The notes under the pieces: generated by a model
Database searches by the model: none
Told to the model about the DNA's origin: nothing
What the model saw: only the letters and a program-made list of their open reading frames with translations
Position numbers and translations under genes: made by a program
Source: Dipteronia dyeriana
Taxonomy: Eukaryota > Streptophyta > Magnoliopsida > Sapindales > Sapindaceae
Direction of reading: 5' to 3'
Assembly: GCA_032871835.1 (NCBI GenBank)
Contig: CM065300.1
Location: forward strand, 107,319,088 to 107,383,087
DNA length: 64,000 nt
In this document: one piece after another, positions 22,693 through 33,715 of the stretch
How positions within the stretch are numbered: the stretch's first letter is position 1
How the letters are laid out: each line of letters begins with the position of its first letter

Positions 22693-23505
22693 ATGACCCC
22701 ATCCCAAATCAAATTCTTAAAAGATAATACTTTAAATAATGATAATTATGTCACATGGAAAAAGGAATATTGGGTTGTTGTTGCAAACTGATAAGTATAA
22801 GTTAATTCTGTATATTCCTTAACCACCAAACTAATGAATCTAACTCAGGAAGCAAAGCGATGAGTATCAGTAGTGGAAGTCTTCAGATGAGATGGCTAAA
22901 TGTACGTTACATTATGGCAATCATCTCCGATGTGTTGCAACAGCAACATTTAGGAATGGAGACTGCTACCGATATAATGATATCTCTAGAAGAGATGTTT
23001 GCTATGAGGTCTAGGATGACTAAGAGAGAGAGACGAAGATTTCTTTTATGAATCTTAGGATGAAACCTGGACAGGGTGTGAAAGATCACATCATCAAAGT
23101 CATAGCACATCTCAACATTGCTGAACTGAATGATGCTAAGATAGATGGTGATACCAAAATTGACATGATTGTCAACTCACTGTCAGATTCCTTTGATCAA
23201 TTCAAGTTGGATTATACCTTGAATAATAAGGAATACACCTTGCAATGCCTAATGCAGGATGTTCAAAGCGCGGAAAAGATCCTTGTGAAAGGCAAGGTTC
23301 AAGAGATTCATACCGTAGGTAAAGTTGCTGTTGTTAAGACCCGTAAGAAGGTCAAGAAATAACAGAAGAAAAAGCAACTAGGACCTACAAAGAAGGAGAC
23401 AAAGAAAGTAACCAAGATCAAAGGAAAGTGTTTCCTTGGTGAAAAGGGACATTGGAAAAGAAATTTCCCAAAGTCTCAAGACAAAAAGGAAAAAGGTAAT
23501 ATTAA
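22693..23505 (+). pseudogene. Copia gag, frameshifted
   Basis: Begins ATG-ACC-CCA and reads 'FLKDNTLNNDNYVTWKKEY', typical of the start of copia gag. It continues after frame changes with 'VLQQQHLGMETATDIMISLE' and then, from 23048, 'MKPGQGVKDHIIKVIAHLN' and 'DSFDQFKLDYTLNNKEYTL'. These match the UBN2-type copia capsid domain. The zinc knuckle near 23430-23470 is damaged: the second cysteine is absent and the last is replaced by phenylalanine ('KCFLGEKGHWKRNF'). Confidence 0.85.
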
Positions 23506-23982
23506 TTATCTTGAAACATGTTTTTTGGCAGATTTTATAGATTCTTGGATCATAGACTCCGGAGCCACTAATCATGTTTGTTTTTCCTTACAGGGTTCAA
23601 GGAAAGGATAAGGCTTAATAAGAACGAATTCAACTTGCGTTTAGGCAATGGAGCGTTGGTGTCTGCTAATTTAGTGGGAGATATTAGAATTAGTTTAGAT
23701 TCTTATAGGCATTTAGATTTAATAGATGTTTACTATGTACCTCAATTCACGAGGAATTTAATTTCAGTTTCTTGTTTAAAAAAATTTGGTTATTCGGTTA
23801 CTTTTAATAAAACTTTTATTATTAGTAAGAATGACAAAATTATTTGCAAAGGTACATTGGAAAACGGTTTATTCTATTTGCATGGAAATATCTCTCACTT
23901 GTTAGACACGGAATCAACAGAACCTAATCATAAAAGAGTAAAATTATCAAAAGATGAAACTTACCTATGGCATTTGCGCTAA
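23506..23982 (+). pseudogene. Copia protease and pre-integrase region
   Basis: 23529-23580 reads 'SWIIDSGATNHVC', with the copia protease catalytic D-S-G. The frame 23578-23982 continues with 'LGNGALVSANLVGDI' and 'LIDVYYVPQFTRNLISVSCL', then 'WHLR', the start of the GAG-pre-integrase domain. A TAA ends it at 23980. Confidence 0.85.
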
Positions 23983-24798
23983 GGTTGTATCAACCTTAAT
24001 AGGATTAAAAGATTGACCATTAAGTGACTTAAAGGTTGATGATCTACCAACTTGTGAATCTTGTTTGAAAGGTAAAATGGCCAAAAGGTCATTTAGTCGT
24101 TTACGACCAAAGGCGTAAGAGCCATTGAATGTTTAGGATTGATACACACTGATGTGTGTAGACCTATGAGCATTCAAGCTAGAGGTGGATATGAGTACTT
24201 CATCACTTTCATGGATGATCACTCAAGATTTGGCTATGTGTATCTCATTAGACATATGTCAAATTCTTTTGATATGTTCAAAGCATTTAAAGCTGAAGTA
24301 GAAAATCAGCTTGAGAAACGCATAAAAATCTTGAGGTCCGATCGTGGTGGAGAATATCTATCTGGTGAGTTTCAACAATATCTTACTGATAATGGAATAA
24401 TTTCTTAGTTTTCTGCACCAGGTACACCTCAACAAAATGGGGTGGCAGAAAGGAGAAATATAACTCTTTTGGATATGGTTAGGTCTATGTTGAGTTATTC
24501 AATGCTCCCTAGTTCTTTTTGGGGATATGCTTTACAAACTGCCATGTATATTCTAAACGATGTACCATCTAAGTCGGTTCCTAAAACACCGCATTAGTTG
24601 TGGACCAGGCAAAAGCCTAGTTTACAACAGTTTAGGATATTTGGATGTCCTGCGCACATGTTAAAAGGAAAGACAGAAAAGATGGAGTTCCGTTCAGAAA
24701 CATGCATATTTGTAGGGTATCCAAAAGGAACAAAAGGATATTATTTTTATAGCCCTTCAGATCTTAAAGTATTTGTTTCGGCAAATGCAAATTTCTAG
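23983..24798 (+). pseudogene. Copia integrase
   Basis: Zinc-finger cysteines survive in 'CESCLKGKMAKRSF' (about 24050-24100). The catalytic core shows all three acidic positions: D in 'IHTDVCRPMS', D in 'LRSDRGGEYLS' and E in '[12 protein letters not shown]'. The C-terminal 'FRIFGCPAHM' and 'FVGYPKGTKGYYFY' motifs follow. In-frame stops lie near 24406 and 24595, and a frame change follows 24798. The product would have inserted element cDNA into the genome. Confidence 0.88.
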
Positions 24799-25046
24799 AA
24801 GATGACTATATGAATAATTTTGTGCCTAAAAGTAGAATTGTCCTAAATGAGCTTTTAGGAGATACAATTCCACAAAAGGTTTCGTAACCAAGCCCAATTG
24901 TAAGTTCTGTACCAATACAAGATCAACAATCTACCATACCTCATCGTAGTGGGAGGGTTGTTAGACAACCCGAGAGATACATCGGTCTAGAAGAATCTGT
25001 AGAGAATCTTCCGGACGATGATGATCCCTATACGTATAAGGAAGCA

Positions 25047-26600
25047 ATGGAAGATATTGGTTGTCACCATTGGCAAATAGCAATGCAATCCGAAATTGAA
25101 TCTATGTTCAAAAACAAAGTCTGGTCTCTTGTAGACTTGCCTGAAGGGATAAAACTCATCGAGTGCAAGTGGGTATACAAGAAGAAAAGAGGAATGGATT
25201 GTAAGGTGGAAACCTTTAAAGCTAGATTGGTAGCTAAGGGTTATTCACAGAAGGAAGGTATCGATTATGAAGAAACCTTCTCTCCTATGGCCATGCTTAA
25301 ATCCATTCGGATACTCTTATCCATTGCGGCACCTCTAGACCTAGAGATTTGGCAAATGGACGTCAAGACAGCTTTCCTTAATGGAAGTCTTGACGAAAAC
25401 ATCTATATGATGCAACCAGAAGGATTAATTGAAAAGGGCCAAGAAGAAAGGGTATGCAAGTTGCAAAGATCCATATATGGATTGAAGCAAGCATCCAGAT
25501 CCTAGAACATAAGGTTCGATCAAGACGTAAAAGGTTTTGGATGTATTCAAAACCTGGATTAACCTTGTGTATACAAAAGGATTAAAGGCGACAAGTTGGT
25601 TTTCCTAGTTCTTTACGTTGATGATATACTACTCATCAGAAACGATGTAGGTGTATTGACATCAATAAAAGAATTGTTAGCAAAACAATTTGATATGATG
25701 GACTTAGGAGAAGCAAGTTATATTCTTGGTATCCAAGTCATAAGGGATAGAAAGAATAGAACGATTGCATTATCCCAAGCTTCATACATAGATAATATAT
25801 TGTATAGGTTTTCCATGCAAGATTCCAAGAAAGGTATGTTGACTTTCAGACATGTAATCAAACTTTCTAAGGAACAAGTTCCTAAGAGTGAGCATGAAGA
25901 GCAATTCATGAGTAAGGTTCCATATGCATCGGCAGTTGAAAGTATCATGTATGCAATGCTCTGCACTAGACCAGATATTTGTTTTGTTGTGGGCATAGTT
26001 AGCAGGTTTCAATCGAAGCCTGGTCCTGATCACTGGATGGCAGTCAAGCATTTTTTCAAGTATCTTAGGAGAACGAGAGATTATATACTTGTATACTTTG
26101 GAGGGGATTTAATTCCCGTTGGGTATACAGATTCTGATTTTCAGTCAGATTCTGACTCCTAAAGATCAACATCAGGATCTCTATTTACTATTGGAGGAGG
26201 GGCAGTCATATGGAAGAGTATCAACCAATCTTGTATTATTGATTCCACCATGGAAGCCGAGTATGTAGCCGCATACGAGGATGCTAAAGAGGCTGTCTGG
26301 CTCTGCCAATTCCTGATTGACTTGGAAGTGGTTCCTGATGCGAATGAGCAGATCACTATCTATTGTGACAATAGTGGAGCAGTGGCTAATTCAAGAGAAC
26401 CAAGAAGTCATAAGAGAGGGAAACACATTGAAAGAAAGTACCATCTTCTAAGGGAAATTGTGCATAGGGGTGACATGATGATTACCAAAATCGCTTCAGC
26501 AGAAAATCTAGCAGATCCTTTTACAAAGGCTTTTCCTCAAAGGAGTTTTAATGGGCATCTAGAGAACATGGGGATGAGAGATATGACACATTTGCTATAG
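25047..26600 (+). pseudogene. Copia reverse transcriptase and RNase H
   Basis: All in one frame, with stops at 25503, near 25560 and at 26160. RT motifs are 'ECKWVYKKKRGMDCKVE', 'ARLVAKGYSQKEGIDYEETF', 'MDVKTAFLNG' and the catalytic Y-V-D-D at 25614-25625. RNase H follows with 'STMEAEYVAAYEDAKEA', 'YCDNSGAVANS' and 'KHIERKYHLLREIV', with the expected E and D. The last residues end 15 bases before the 3' LTR, as usual in this group. Confidence 0.92.
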
Positions 26601-26614
26601 AGCAAGTGGGAGAT
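26599..26614 (+). promoter_or_regulatory. Copia polypurine tract
   Basis: 'agagcaagtgggagat' directly precedes the TG of the 3' LTR at 26615. It is the usual plus-strand primer of Tork-type copia elements. Confidence 0.88.
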
Positions 26615-29022
26615 TGTTAGGATTATGCTCGATAGCAAGAGTGTAATATTGTAATTAACAATCTTTTCATATGAATAAAGTGATTTCTAGTTTAACAAAT
26701 CTTATAACATTTATTGCTTAATTATTATAATTGTCAAAAGTAAATAATCATAAAGTCAAAAGACTATGAGAAAAAAGAATTGTTCATACATCTAGATATG
26801 TATGAGGTAGACACAATTCTTTAGTTAGTCTTGAATAATATTCAAAACTTAAGATAGAAGGTTGGACGTCTTTATCTTGTCAAAGTTGTAGATTCTTTTG
26901 CTAGCATTTGAGTGGGATCAAATGTGTTTTGATAAGTCTAAAATCATCAAAGTGTGGTGTCTTTGGGAAAAAGAATCTAGTAAACCGGGTGCATTGAATA
27001 GGATCAAAAAGAAATACTTTATCTGGAACCGTCAATGGATAAAAGTTTTCATTTGAAGACAATCGGAGAGTCTATCTCAATCCTGAGATAAATGATGGAC
27101 TTACGGTTGCAAGTGTTATCATTTGAGCTATCAATGAGTATGATTATATAGCATAGTCTATCCTCGATAGTTTGGAGGTATTCATTTGTTAATCGATAGA
27201 GGACTTCATTTATAGATATGGACATCGTGGCTTCATTTATTGAATGAGAGTAGAATGCCATCATATGGATGTTTTGAGGTATTGGATATTAAATCTTAAC
27301 ATTAAGTTTTCAATAGTGTCTACTGAAATATGGCTTCTAAACAAGTCAAAATATCCATGTTCAAAATATTGTCATATGAGTAAATATGGTAAGTTTGAGA
27401 GCTATAGGCGGTCTATGAGCTCTTGGCGATTATTGGTATTTTTCACGAGGATACATTTTCTCCAATAAGGTTGTTTAGGGTATGAATGAGTAAACATCAA
27501 CTTGTTCTATCTTTATTTAAGAGTTCAATTTTATTTCTTTAGTGGAATGAACTAAAATTAAATAGATCAGACCTAAGCGAATCATTTATTGATTGTGATT
27601 GGGTTGTGTCTATTGGAGCTTAAATTTAGATAGCCCGCCAAGATCCCCAATCCACATGAACTTGCATTGATTACTTGATATATTATACCGGACCTATTTA
27701 GGGGTCCATCTAGAATTGTATTAAGGCATGAGAACTTGTTTCTTTTTGTAAGAATAGGTCTAGTTCACATGTGGACTTTTTATTATGATCGAATGGATTT
27801 AATAAAAAGAGAAACATAATATATGACCCTTATATTTGGTATGGGCGGCAAAGGCTATTGTGAATAGCTTAAATATATTATTTTTATTTTATTATTTAAT
27901 TAAATTTAAATTAATTAATTTATTGATTAATTAATTATTTAATTAAAAGTCAAAATCTTTTTCCTAATAGGAGATGGTCTCCTACTATACTATTGTAAGT
28001 AGTATAGTTAATGTTAAAGACTATATTTGACAAGTAGATAAATAAAAGGAATTTTTTATCTAATCAAATTAGGAGGTCTTTAATATGGTTACAAATACAC
28101 TTTTGAGTTGGATTAGGAGTCTTGGTGTTAGGATAGAATTTGTTTTTGAAAAGGATTCTTAACCACCGAGTAAATCTATCTAAGGAAATGATTCTTAACT
28201 ACCAAGTAATCCTTCTTAGGAAAAGAATAAACTCTCCTAATCTATATCAATGATAAATTCGGCCAGCCCATATGGATATAGGAGAAGTTAGATTTCCTTT
28301 TAGATAAGGATTCTTAACTACCAAATAAATCCACCTAAGGAAAGGATTCTTGCCAACCAAGTAAATCCTTCTTAGGAAAGGATTTATGATCCTATATATA
28401 TGTGTGTGTGATTTTCGGTCAGCCCTAAGAATTCTATGATGAAAATTTCAGCCATGCCTAGGTAATTTTCAAGAGAAAATTTTGAGGGAGAAAATTTTGT
28501 TTTTGCTCTAGACAAAATTCTATCAATTCATAGAAAAAGGGTGTGAAATTCACCCAAGGAGAAAAGAGAAAAAGTGAACATTTTTGTTTTCGATAGTACA
28601 CAAGTATCCTTTACAGCAAAAGGGTTTTGTGTACAACATCGATTCAAGGTTCACACGAGTTTTAATCAAATTGATTGATAATTCACAAGTGGCCGAACGT
28701 TCTTGATTTTTCTCTTGGAGGATATTTATAACTAATAACTAAATAGATTTTGTTTGTTTCCATCCTTAGGTATACAATTTAAAGAAAGGGAGCCCACACT
28801 TCTAGGTGATTCACTTTCGTGATTGGATTGGAAGATCTTGCGAAATCAATTCAATGCTTGTTCAATCATCATGAGAAAAAGGTACGACACTTTTTATATA
28901 AGTCAATTAATCTAGGGTTAAGGTTCTCGTTGCATAAATGGGAAACTTTTTTATTTATACGCAAACCCTAATTATCGTTTTTATCACGCTTCCGTTGCAT
29001 TTTGAACCCGTTTTTCCCTACA
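26615..29022 (+). mobile_element. Copia 3' LTR
   Basis: Same termini and internal landmarks as the 5' LTR, including the TATA-like 'cctatatatatgtg' at 28391-28404 and the repeats before it. ATAGA follows at 29023-29027. Confidence 0.95.
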
Positions 29023-29027
29023 ATAGA

Positions 29028-29242
29028 TTGTGTATGTGTTACCATTACTTGTTTGTATCACACTTTACTGGTTTATATATTGATTAAGTGTCTTTTATTG
29101 ATATATATATTAAGATACAAGCAATCTAGAGGGACAAACTTTTTCTTGTTTCTAAGGGAGTCGAAAAAGGTGTCTCACCTATTCACCCCCCCCCCCCCCC
29201 CTCTAGGTTAGCCTTGAGCATTTAACCGTGTTTGTATTTTCA
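29028..29242 (+). mobile_element. 5' LTR of the outer element, second part
   Basis: Completes the LTR interrupted by the copia element. It runs from 'ttgtgtatgtgttacc' to 'gtattttCA' and matches 38204-38407. It contains the C16 tract at 29186-29201. Confidence 0.9.
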
Positions 29243-29244
29243 AT

Positions 29245-29256
29245 TGGTATCAGAGC
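29245..29256 (+). promoter_or_regulatory. Primer-binding site of the outer element (initiator tRNA-Met)
   Basis: 'tggtatcagagc' begins two bases after the LTR end, as in the nested copia element. This marks the outer element as copia-like despite its lack of pol. Confidence 0.93.
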
Positions 29257-29346
29257 AGGACACTAGATTGTACTTAGTGAGAGTCCAGGTGATACATTCA
29301 CGGTTTTTGCAAAGATTTTGAAGTAAAGGGTTTACAAGATGATGTA

Positions 29347-30640
29347 ATGGCGGAAGGAGCCTCAAATACTATGCCACCATTTCTACGAGGCACAAACTAT
29401 GGGTATTGGAAGTTGAGGATGAAAGCCTACATCTACTCAATTGATGAAAGGGCTTGGATGGTAGTGGAAGAAGGTTATAGTCCTCTTACCAAGGTTTAAG
29501 AGGATGGAACCATGATACTCAGGCCAATGAGTGAATGGACAACGAATGAGTTTGAGGTTGCCAAATGGCACCATCGTGCTATGAATGCCATCTTTAGAGG
29601 AGTTGATGGGCATGAATTCTCCTACATTCAAAATCTTGAATCCGTAAAGGAAGCTTGTGATACTCTCCAAGTTACTAATGAAGGAACCTTAGTGGTGAAG
29701 AAATCGAGACTTCAAATGTTGGCATCACAATTTGAAGGTTTAAGTATGCGTGAAGAAGAAAAGTTTAAAGACTTCCAATTTCGGCTTCTTAACATTGCTA
29801 ACCAATGTCAAGCACTTGGAGTACCTAACTTAAAAGAGCGTTTAAATTGGAAAACTTTTAGGTCTCTTCCTAAAAGATTCAAATCAAAGGTGATGGCCAT
29901 TGAGGAAAGCAATGATGTTGATAATATGAACATTGATGAGTTGCTTGGGTCTCTCCAAACTTATGAGATGCACTTGAAGCCAAAGATTAAGATTAAGGGA
30001 ATCGCTCTTAATGCTATAGAGGAAGAGAGTGATTATGAAAATGAAGATATGGCTCTTTTGGTTAGAAGGTTCATGAAGTTTCTAAAGAAGAATTCCAAGC
30101 CTAAAGGCAAATCTTCTAAGGAAAAGGGAGTTAAGAGAACATCATCTCCAAGGAATAAGAAGAATAGTCAAGCCATGAACAAGAAAGATGTTCAATGCTA
30201 TAATTGTCATAGTTTCTGTCACTTTGCTAGTGAGTGCACCAAGAAGCCATCTAAGAAAGACAAGAAAGGCAAAGTGTTAGCGGCTACTTGGAGTGATGAT
30301 AATTCTAGTGATAATGAGAGCTCTAGTAGTGAGTCTTCAAGTGATGAAGAGTTGGTGAGCAACTTTGTAGCTCTAACGGCTTCTCATTCTCCACTAGATG
30401 TTGATGGTACAATATCTTTGAAAAAGAACTTTGATGCAAATCATCATGGAAGCTCTAGTTTCATTCCTACTAATCTTGAGTTATTGGAAAAGATAGAAAA
30501 GCTTGAAGAAGCTAGAGATAATGCTTAAAGAGAGGTAGTTGAGAAGGATGATTTGATCAAGAAACAACTAGATGAGTTTGTGATTGTCACTCGTAGACTT
30601 CTTGGTGCGAAAGGTGATATTATGAAGAAGTTTAACTTGA
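29347..30640 (+). pseudogene. gag-like gene of the outer element, N-terminal part
   Basis: An ATG at 29347 opens 'MAEGASNTMPPFLRGTNYGY', typical of SIRE-type copia gag. One TAA at 29497 (codon 51) interrupts it; the same frame then runs 338 residues to a TAA at 30526 and beyond. The capsid (UBN2-type) domain covers roughly 29512-30000. Basic and acidic linkers follow. The zinc knuckle C-X2-C-X4-H-X4-C is at 30196-30237. A serine/aspartate-rich stretch (30290-30350) comes next, then a coiled coil ('LEKIEKLEEARDNA'). The long intact stretch suggests fairly recent constraint on Gag. Gag would form the particle that packages element RNA. Confidence 0.88.
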
Positions 30641-31340
30641 AAAGATAAACCTTGAGAAGGATAATGTGATATCTTCTTTGAAAAAGAGAGAACAAGAATT
30701 AGTAGAAGAGATAGACACGGCTAAGGAGGCCATCAAGGACTTAGTGAATGATTCGGTAAGTGTGTCTAGTCTTAGGAATCTTGTTAACTCACATAGTGGT
30801 GAAAATGACTTGGTAGTTGAAGAGGAGCCCTTGAAAGCACCACTTCCTACTCACTTGGATGAAGTCGTGATTGATAAGAAACCACACAAGAAGAGAAGAT
30901 CAAAAGCTAAGAAGAAGTTAGTGAACAAGGTATCTTTGCAAACTCCTAGTGAAGCTAGTTCAACTCCAAAAGGTACAATCTCATCTTTTATTCCAATTTG
31001 CCATTATTGCAACACAATAGGTCACATTAAGCATAGGTGTTATAAATATATAGAAAAATGCAAATTAGGAAATGAATCTAGAGATAAGGAGATTAAACTT
31101 CAACTTGAACATGCTAAGGTCTTGAAAGTTGAGAAACATGATAATATTTCTAAGCATAAGAAGAAGTTATGGAGTAGAAAGAATTCTAATCTTGTTCAAC
31201 TTGACAAAGATTGTGCTGAAAATGTTAAGGAAGAGTGTGTTAATGATATTCTTGTTAATCAAGTCATTGAAGGACTTTACTCTAGATTTAACATTGTTCT
31301 CAAGGATGATATTGAAAATGTTTGTGTAGGTACACCTTAG
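30641..31340 (+). pseudogene. gag-like gene, coiled coil, second zinc knuckle and unknown C-terminal domain
   Basis: After a frame change near 30640, an open frame of 224 residues (30666-31340) has a coiled coil ('KKREQELVEEIDTAKEAIKD') and a basic stretch ('KKPHKKRRSKAKKKL'). A second knuckle C-X2-C-X4-H-X4-C follows at 30999-31040 ('CHYCNTIGHIKHRC'). Last is a domain I do not recognise, ending 'IEGLYSRFNIVLKDDIENV' and 'CVGTP'. The same knuckle and C-terminal domain occur in element X and in the copy at 51201-52596. No protease motif follows. It was probably one protein with 29347-30640. Confidence 0.8.
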
Positions 31341-33060
31341 AACAAGTGATTCAAGGGTGAGTTCTCTTATCACTAATATAATAAGCACATGTTTGATAGC
31401 TTTAAGGCAATATATCAATTGTGTTGAGAATTCTTGCTTGATAGCTTTGAATACTCTATGTATTTATATGAACTTGGTTATCTCACATCATGTTTGTTAT
31501 GATGGTCAAAATTTGTTGATTAACTTTAGAGAAGTTCTTTTGATATATGTGTTGATTGAGTTGAGATATTATGCTTTTTATACTCTTGTTGTGAAACATC
31601 GTCAACTTGGTGTCATGAGGACATTCAAGGCAAGAGTGCTCATAAAAAGGGCAGAAGTATGATATTTGGTGAATATAATGTGCAAAAAGGTATTTCTATA
31701 CTCTAATGCATGTTCTCTTAGATATTCATCTTTTGACTCAATTTTTGATATACATCTCATAGCATGTCATATTAGAGAATTTTGTATAGCATACATAAGG
31801 TTCTCATTGACATTTGCTATTTTAGGATCTAATAGTTATATTGTTCACATTGATCTTAACTTTGATGATTGTTTGTGTCTAGTATATTGAGTGGCATTAC
31901 TTTTGAAAATATGAGCTTCATATTCTTTGAAAGCTACTCATTAGAGAGTAATGATCTTGAATAAGTCTTTACTTATTGCTTTTAGATCATGTGCTTATGA
32001 GCCATAAAATCTTAGTTTTCTAAAATTGCACCTTGATTCTCTTATATGCTTTGCTAGTAGATTGAGTTTACTAATATGTAAACATTGGATACACCTTGAA
32101 GTTTTTGTGCTTAAGTACATTTAAAATGGCCTATGGTTAGTATCCATTTTGCTTCGGCAAATACATAGAACTCAACGAGCACCTTCATGAAAAAGGCTAC
32201 ACACATTGGTTGTGAAAGCTATCCAATGTTGGAAAGAGCTACACCATTGTGATGATTGAAAGCCGTCATGAAGTGAATTTTTGTTTATGTAAAAAAAAAG
32301 GAAAAAATCAAAGAAGTGTTCAAATGGAATTATAAAAAAAAAAATCTTTGATTCAATGCCATAAAAGAAAATGAGAAAGGCTTAAAAAGGAGTATAGTTG
32401 AAAATCAAATGAGCTCGGGTTAAAAAAACAGAAATGGGATGACGAGCCACATGCACACACACGCTCATATGTTGAAATCTATTCTCTTAAAAGCAAAAAT
32501 TTCGGATGATAATCGGTTTAACTTTTTATGGAAAAAGCTTAAGATGAATAGTTGTTAGAAATTGTTTGCATGTTGATTATCAAACTACTTCTTGATATAT
32601 ATTTGAAGCATATCTCTCACACACACACTTTGTTTATGAGTATGATGATATTTTAGCACTTGTTGAAGAATTATGGGAGAACTTGAAAAATCTTTGTGTA
32701 TCTCTCTTAGCATATGAAGCTTATTTTGTTGATATTTCATCAAATTGCTTGAATGTGTGATTGTGTGAACATCTTTGTGAACTTTATGCTATCATTGATT
32801 TTAGTTATAGCATTTATCAATGGGGAGCATTGTATGCTAGACATTGTTCTCTTTTATAATATGTTCACATGCTTCATTTTGTTAAATGTTGGCATATTTT
32901 GACTTAATGGTACTTGTAAGACATTACTCATTATCCTTGTCTTGCATGATGATTCATTCTTAAGTCATATGTCTTTGTTTTTATATATTTGTGACTAATA
33001 TGCTTGTTTTGTCTTTCACTCACTTTTGTTGTATGTATATAGCATCTTATAACACAAGAA
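31341..33060 (+). other. Conserved non-coding module and downstream sequence, outer copy
   Basis: About 0.9 kb from 31560 matches element X (minus, 13241-13940) and the copy at 52840-53720. Landmarks are the block around 'gtcatgaggac' at 31613-31623, the hairpin at 31908-31924, the invariant 16 bases at 32144-32159 and the 'acaccattgtgatga' block near 32250. Short open frames here are not shared between copies. From 32790 to 32960 it also matches X (12560-12720, minus). Confidence 0.7.
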
Positions 33061-33098
33061 CAAATGGGAAGAACTAAGGTTACTGGAATGGAATTCAA

Positions 33099-33690
33099 TT
33101 GAATCTCGTTGTGAAAGCCAAGTCTACCTCAAAAGGATCCAAAGCTTCAACGATAAAAGATTTAGGGATCTTTGAAACTAAGAAGATATTTCAAGGGAGA
33201 GGCATTAACTTAGGTAAGTGTAAAGAATTTTATATTCTTAAGTGCATTAAGGATAGAATTTGGGAATCTTGGGTGAGCATGTTAGGAATTGTGAATGATA
33301 CTCTTGTTAGAGAGTTTTATCTTGAATATAGAGAAAGTGCCACCTTATTGGATGGTTTGATGGAGATTAGGGGTGTTCTGTTTAGAGTTAACCTGGAAAA
33401 CATTAACAAGTTTCTTGTTCTATCTAATGATACAGATTTGAATTTTCTAAATGTAGATGTCATTGAGAATCTTAATATGATGGGTAGAACTCTTTGTAAC
33501 GATGCTTCTTTTGAGTGGAAAGGTAGAGCATATATTAGTCAACATGAGTAAACTAAGGCTAGTGCATTTTGGCATCTATTCATTTGCACTAACATTATTG
33601 GATCTTCGAATTCAACCTAGTTAAATAAAGACAAGATCAAAATAGTGTATGCCTTAGTGACTAATCCACCTATAAACCTTGGGGATATAT
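33099..33690 (+). pseudogene. Putative plant-transposon-protein-like ORF
   Basis: An open frame to 33551 (from a non-ATG codon; an upstream ATG at 33065 is in another frame) reads 'FETKKIFQGRGINLGK', 'VREFYLEY', 'EIRGVLFRVNLENINKFL' and 'WKGRAYISQHE'. Past two stops it continues 'ASAFWHLFICTNIIGSSNS' and 'KIVYALVTNPPINLGDI'. The order of a strand/helix domain with 'VREFY..Y' and 'VRG..F....IN..L', then 'FW.LFI', resembles the 'putative plant transposon protein' domain (PF20167-like) found in plant retroelements. Function is unknown. The assignment rests on pattern memory. Confidence 0.55.
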
Positions 33691-33715
33691 GATCAGAATT
33701 ATTTATATAACTATT

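Larger units (their letters stand above)
18897..29022 (+). mobile_element. Full-length Ty1/copia retrotransposon (Tork/Angela-like), defective
   Basis: It has 2428- and 2408-base LTRs with TG...CA ends, ATAGA duplications, an initiator-Met primer site, and gag, protease, integrase, RT and RNase H in copia order, then a polypurine tract. Coding frames carry numerous stops and frameshifts, so no full polyprotein can be made. In one 120-base stretch compared by eye (19321-19440 against 27041-27160) the LTRs differ at two positions. The insertion therefore looks younger than its host element. The family also supplies the LTRs at 1-104 and 4533-6764. Confidence 0.96.

Noticed and set aside
31357..31890. 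Short plus-strand open frames after the gag-like gene
   Set aside because: Not conserved in frame in the other two copies of the module, which differ by indels not divisible by three.
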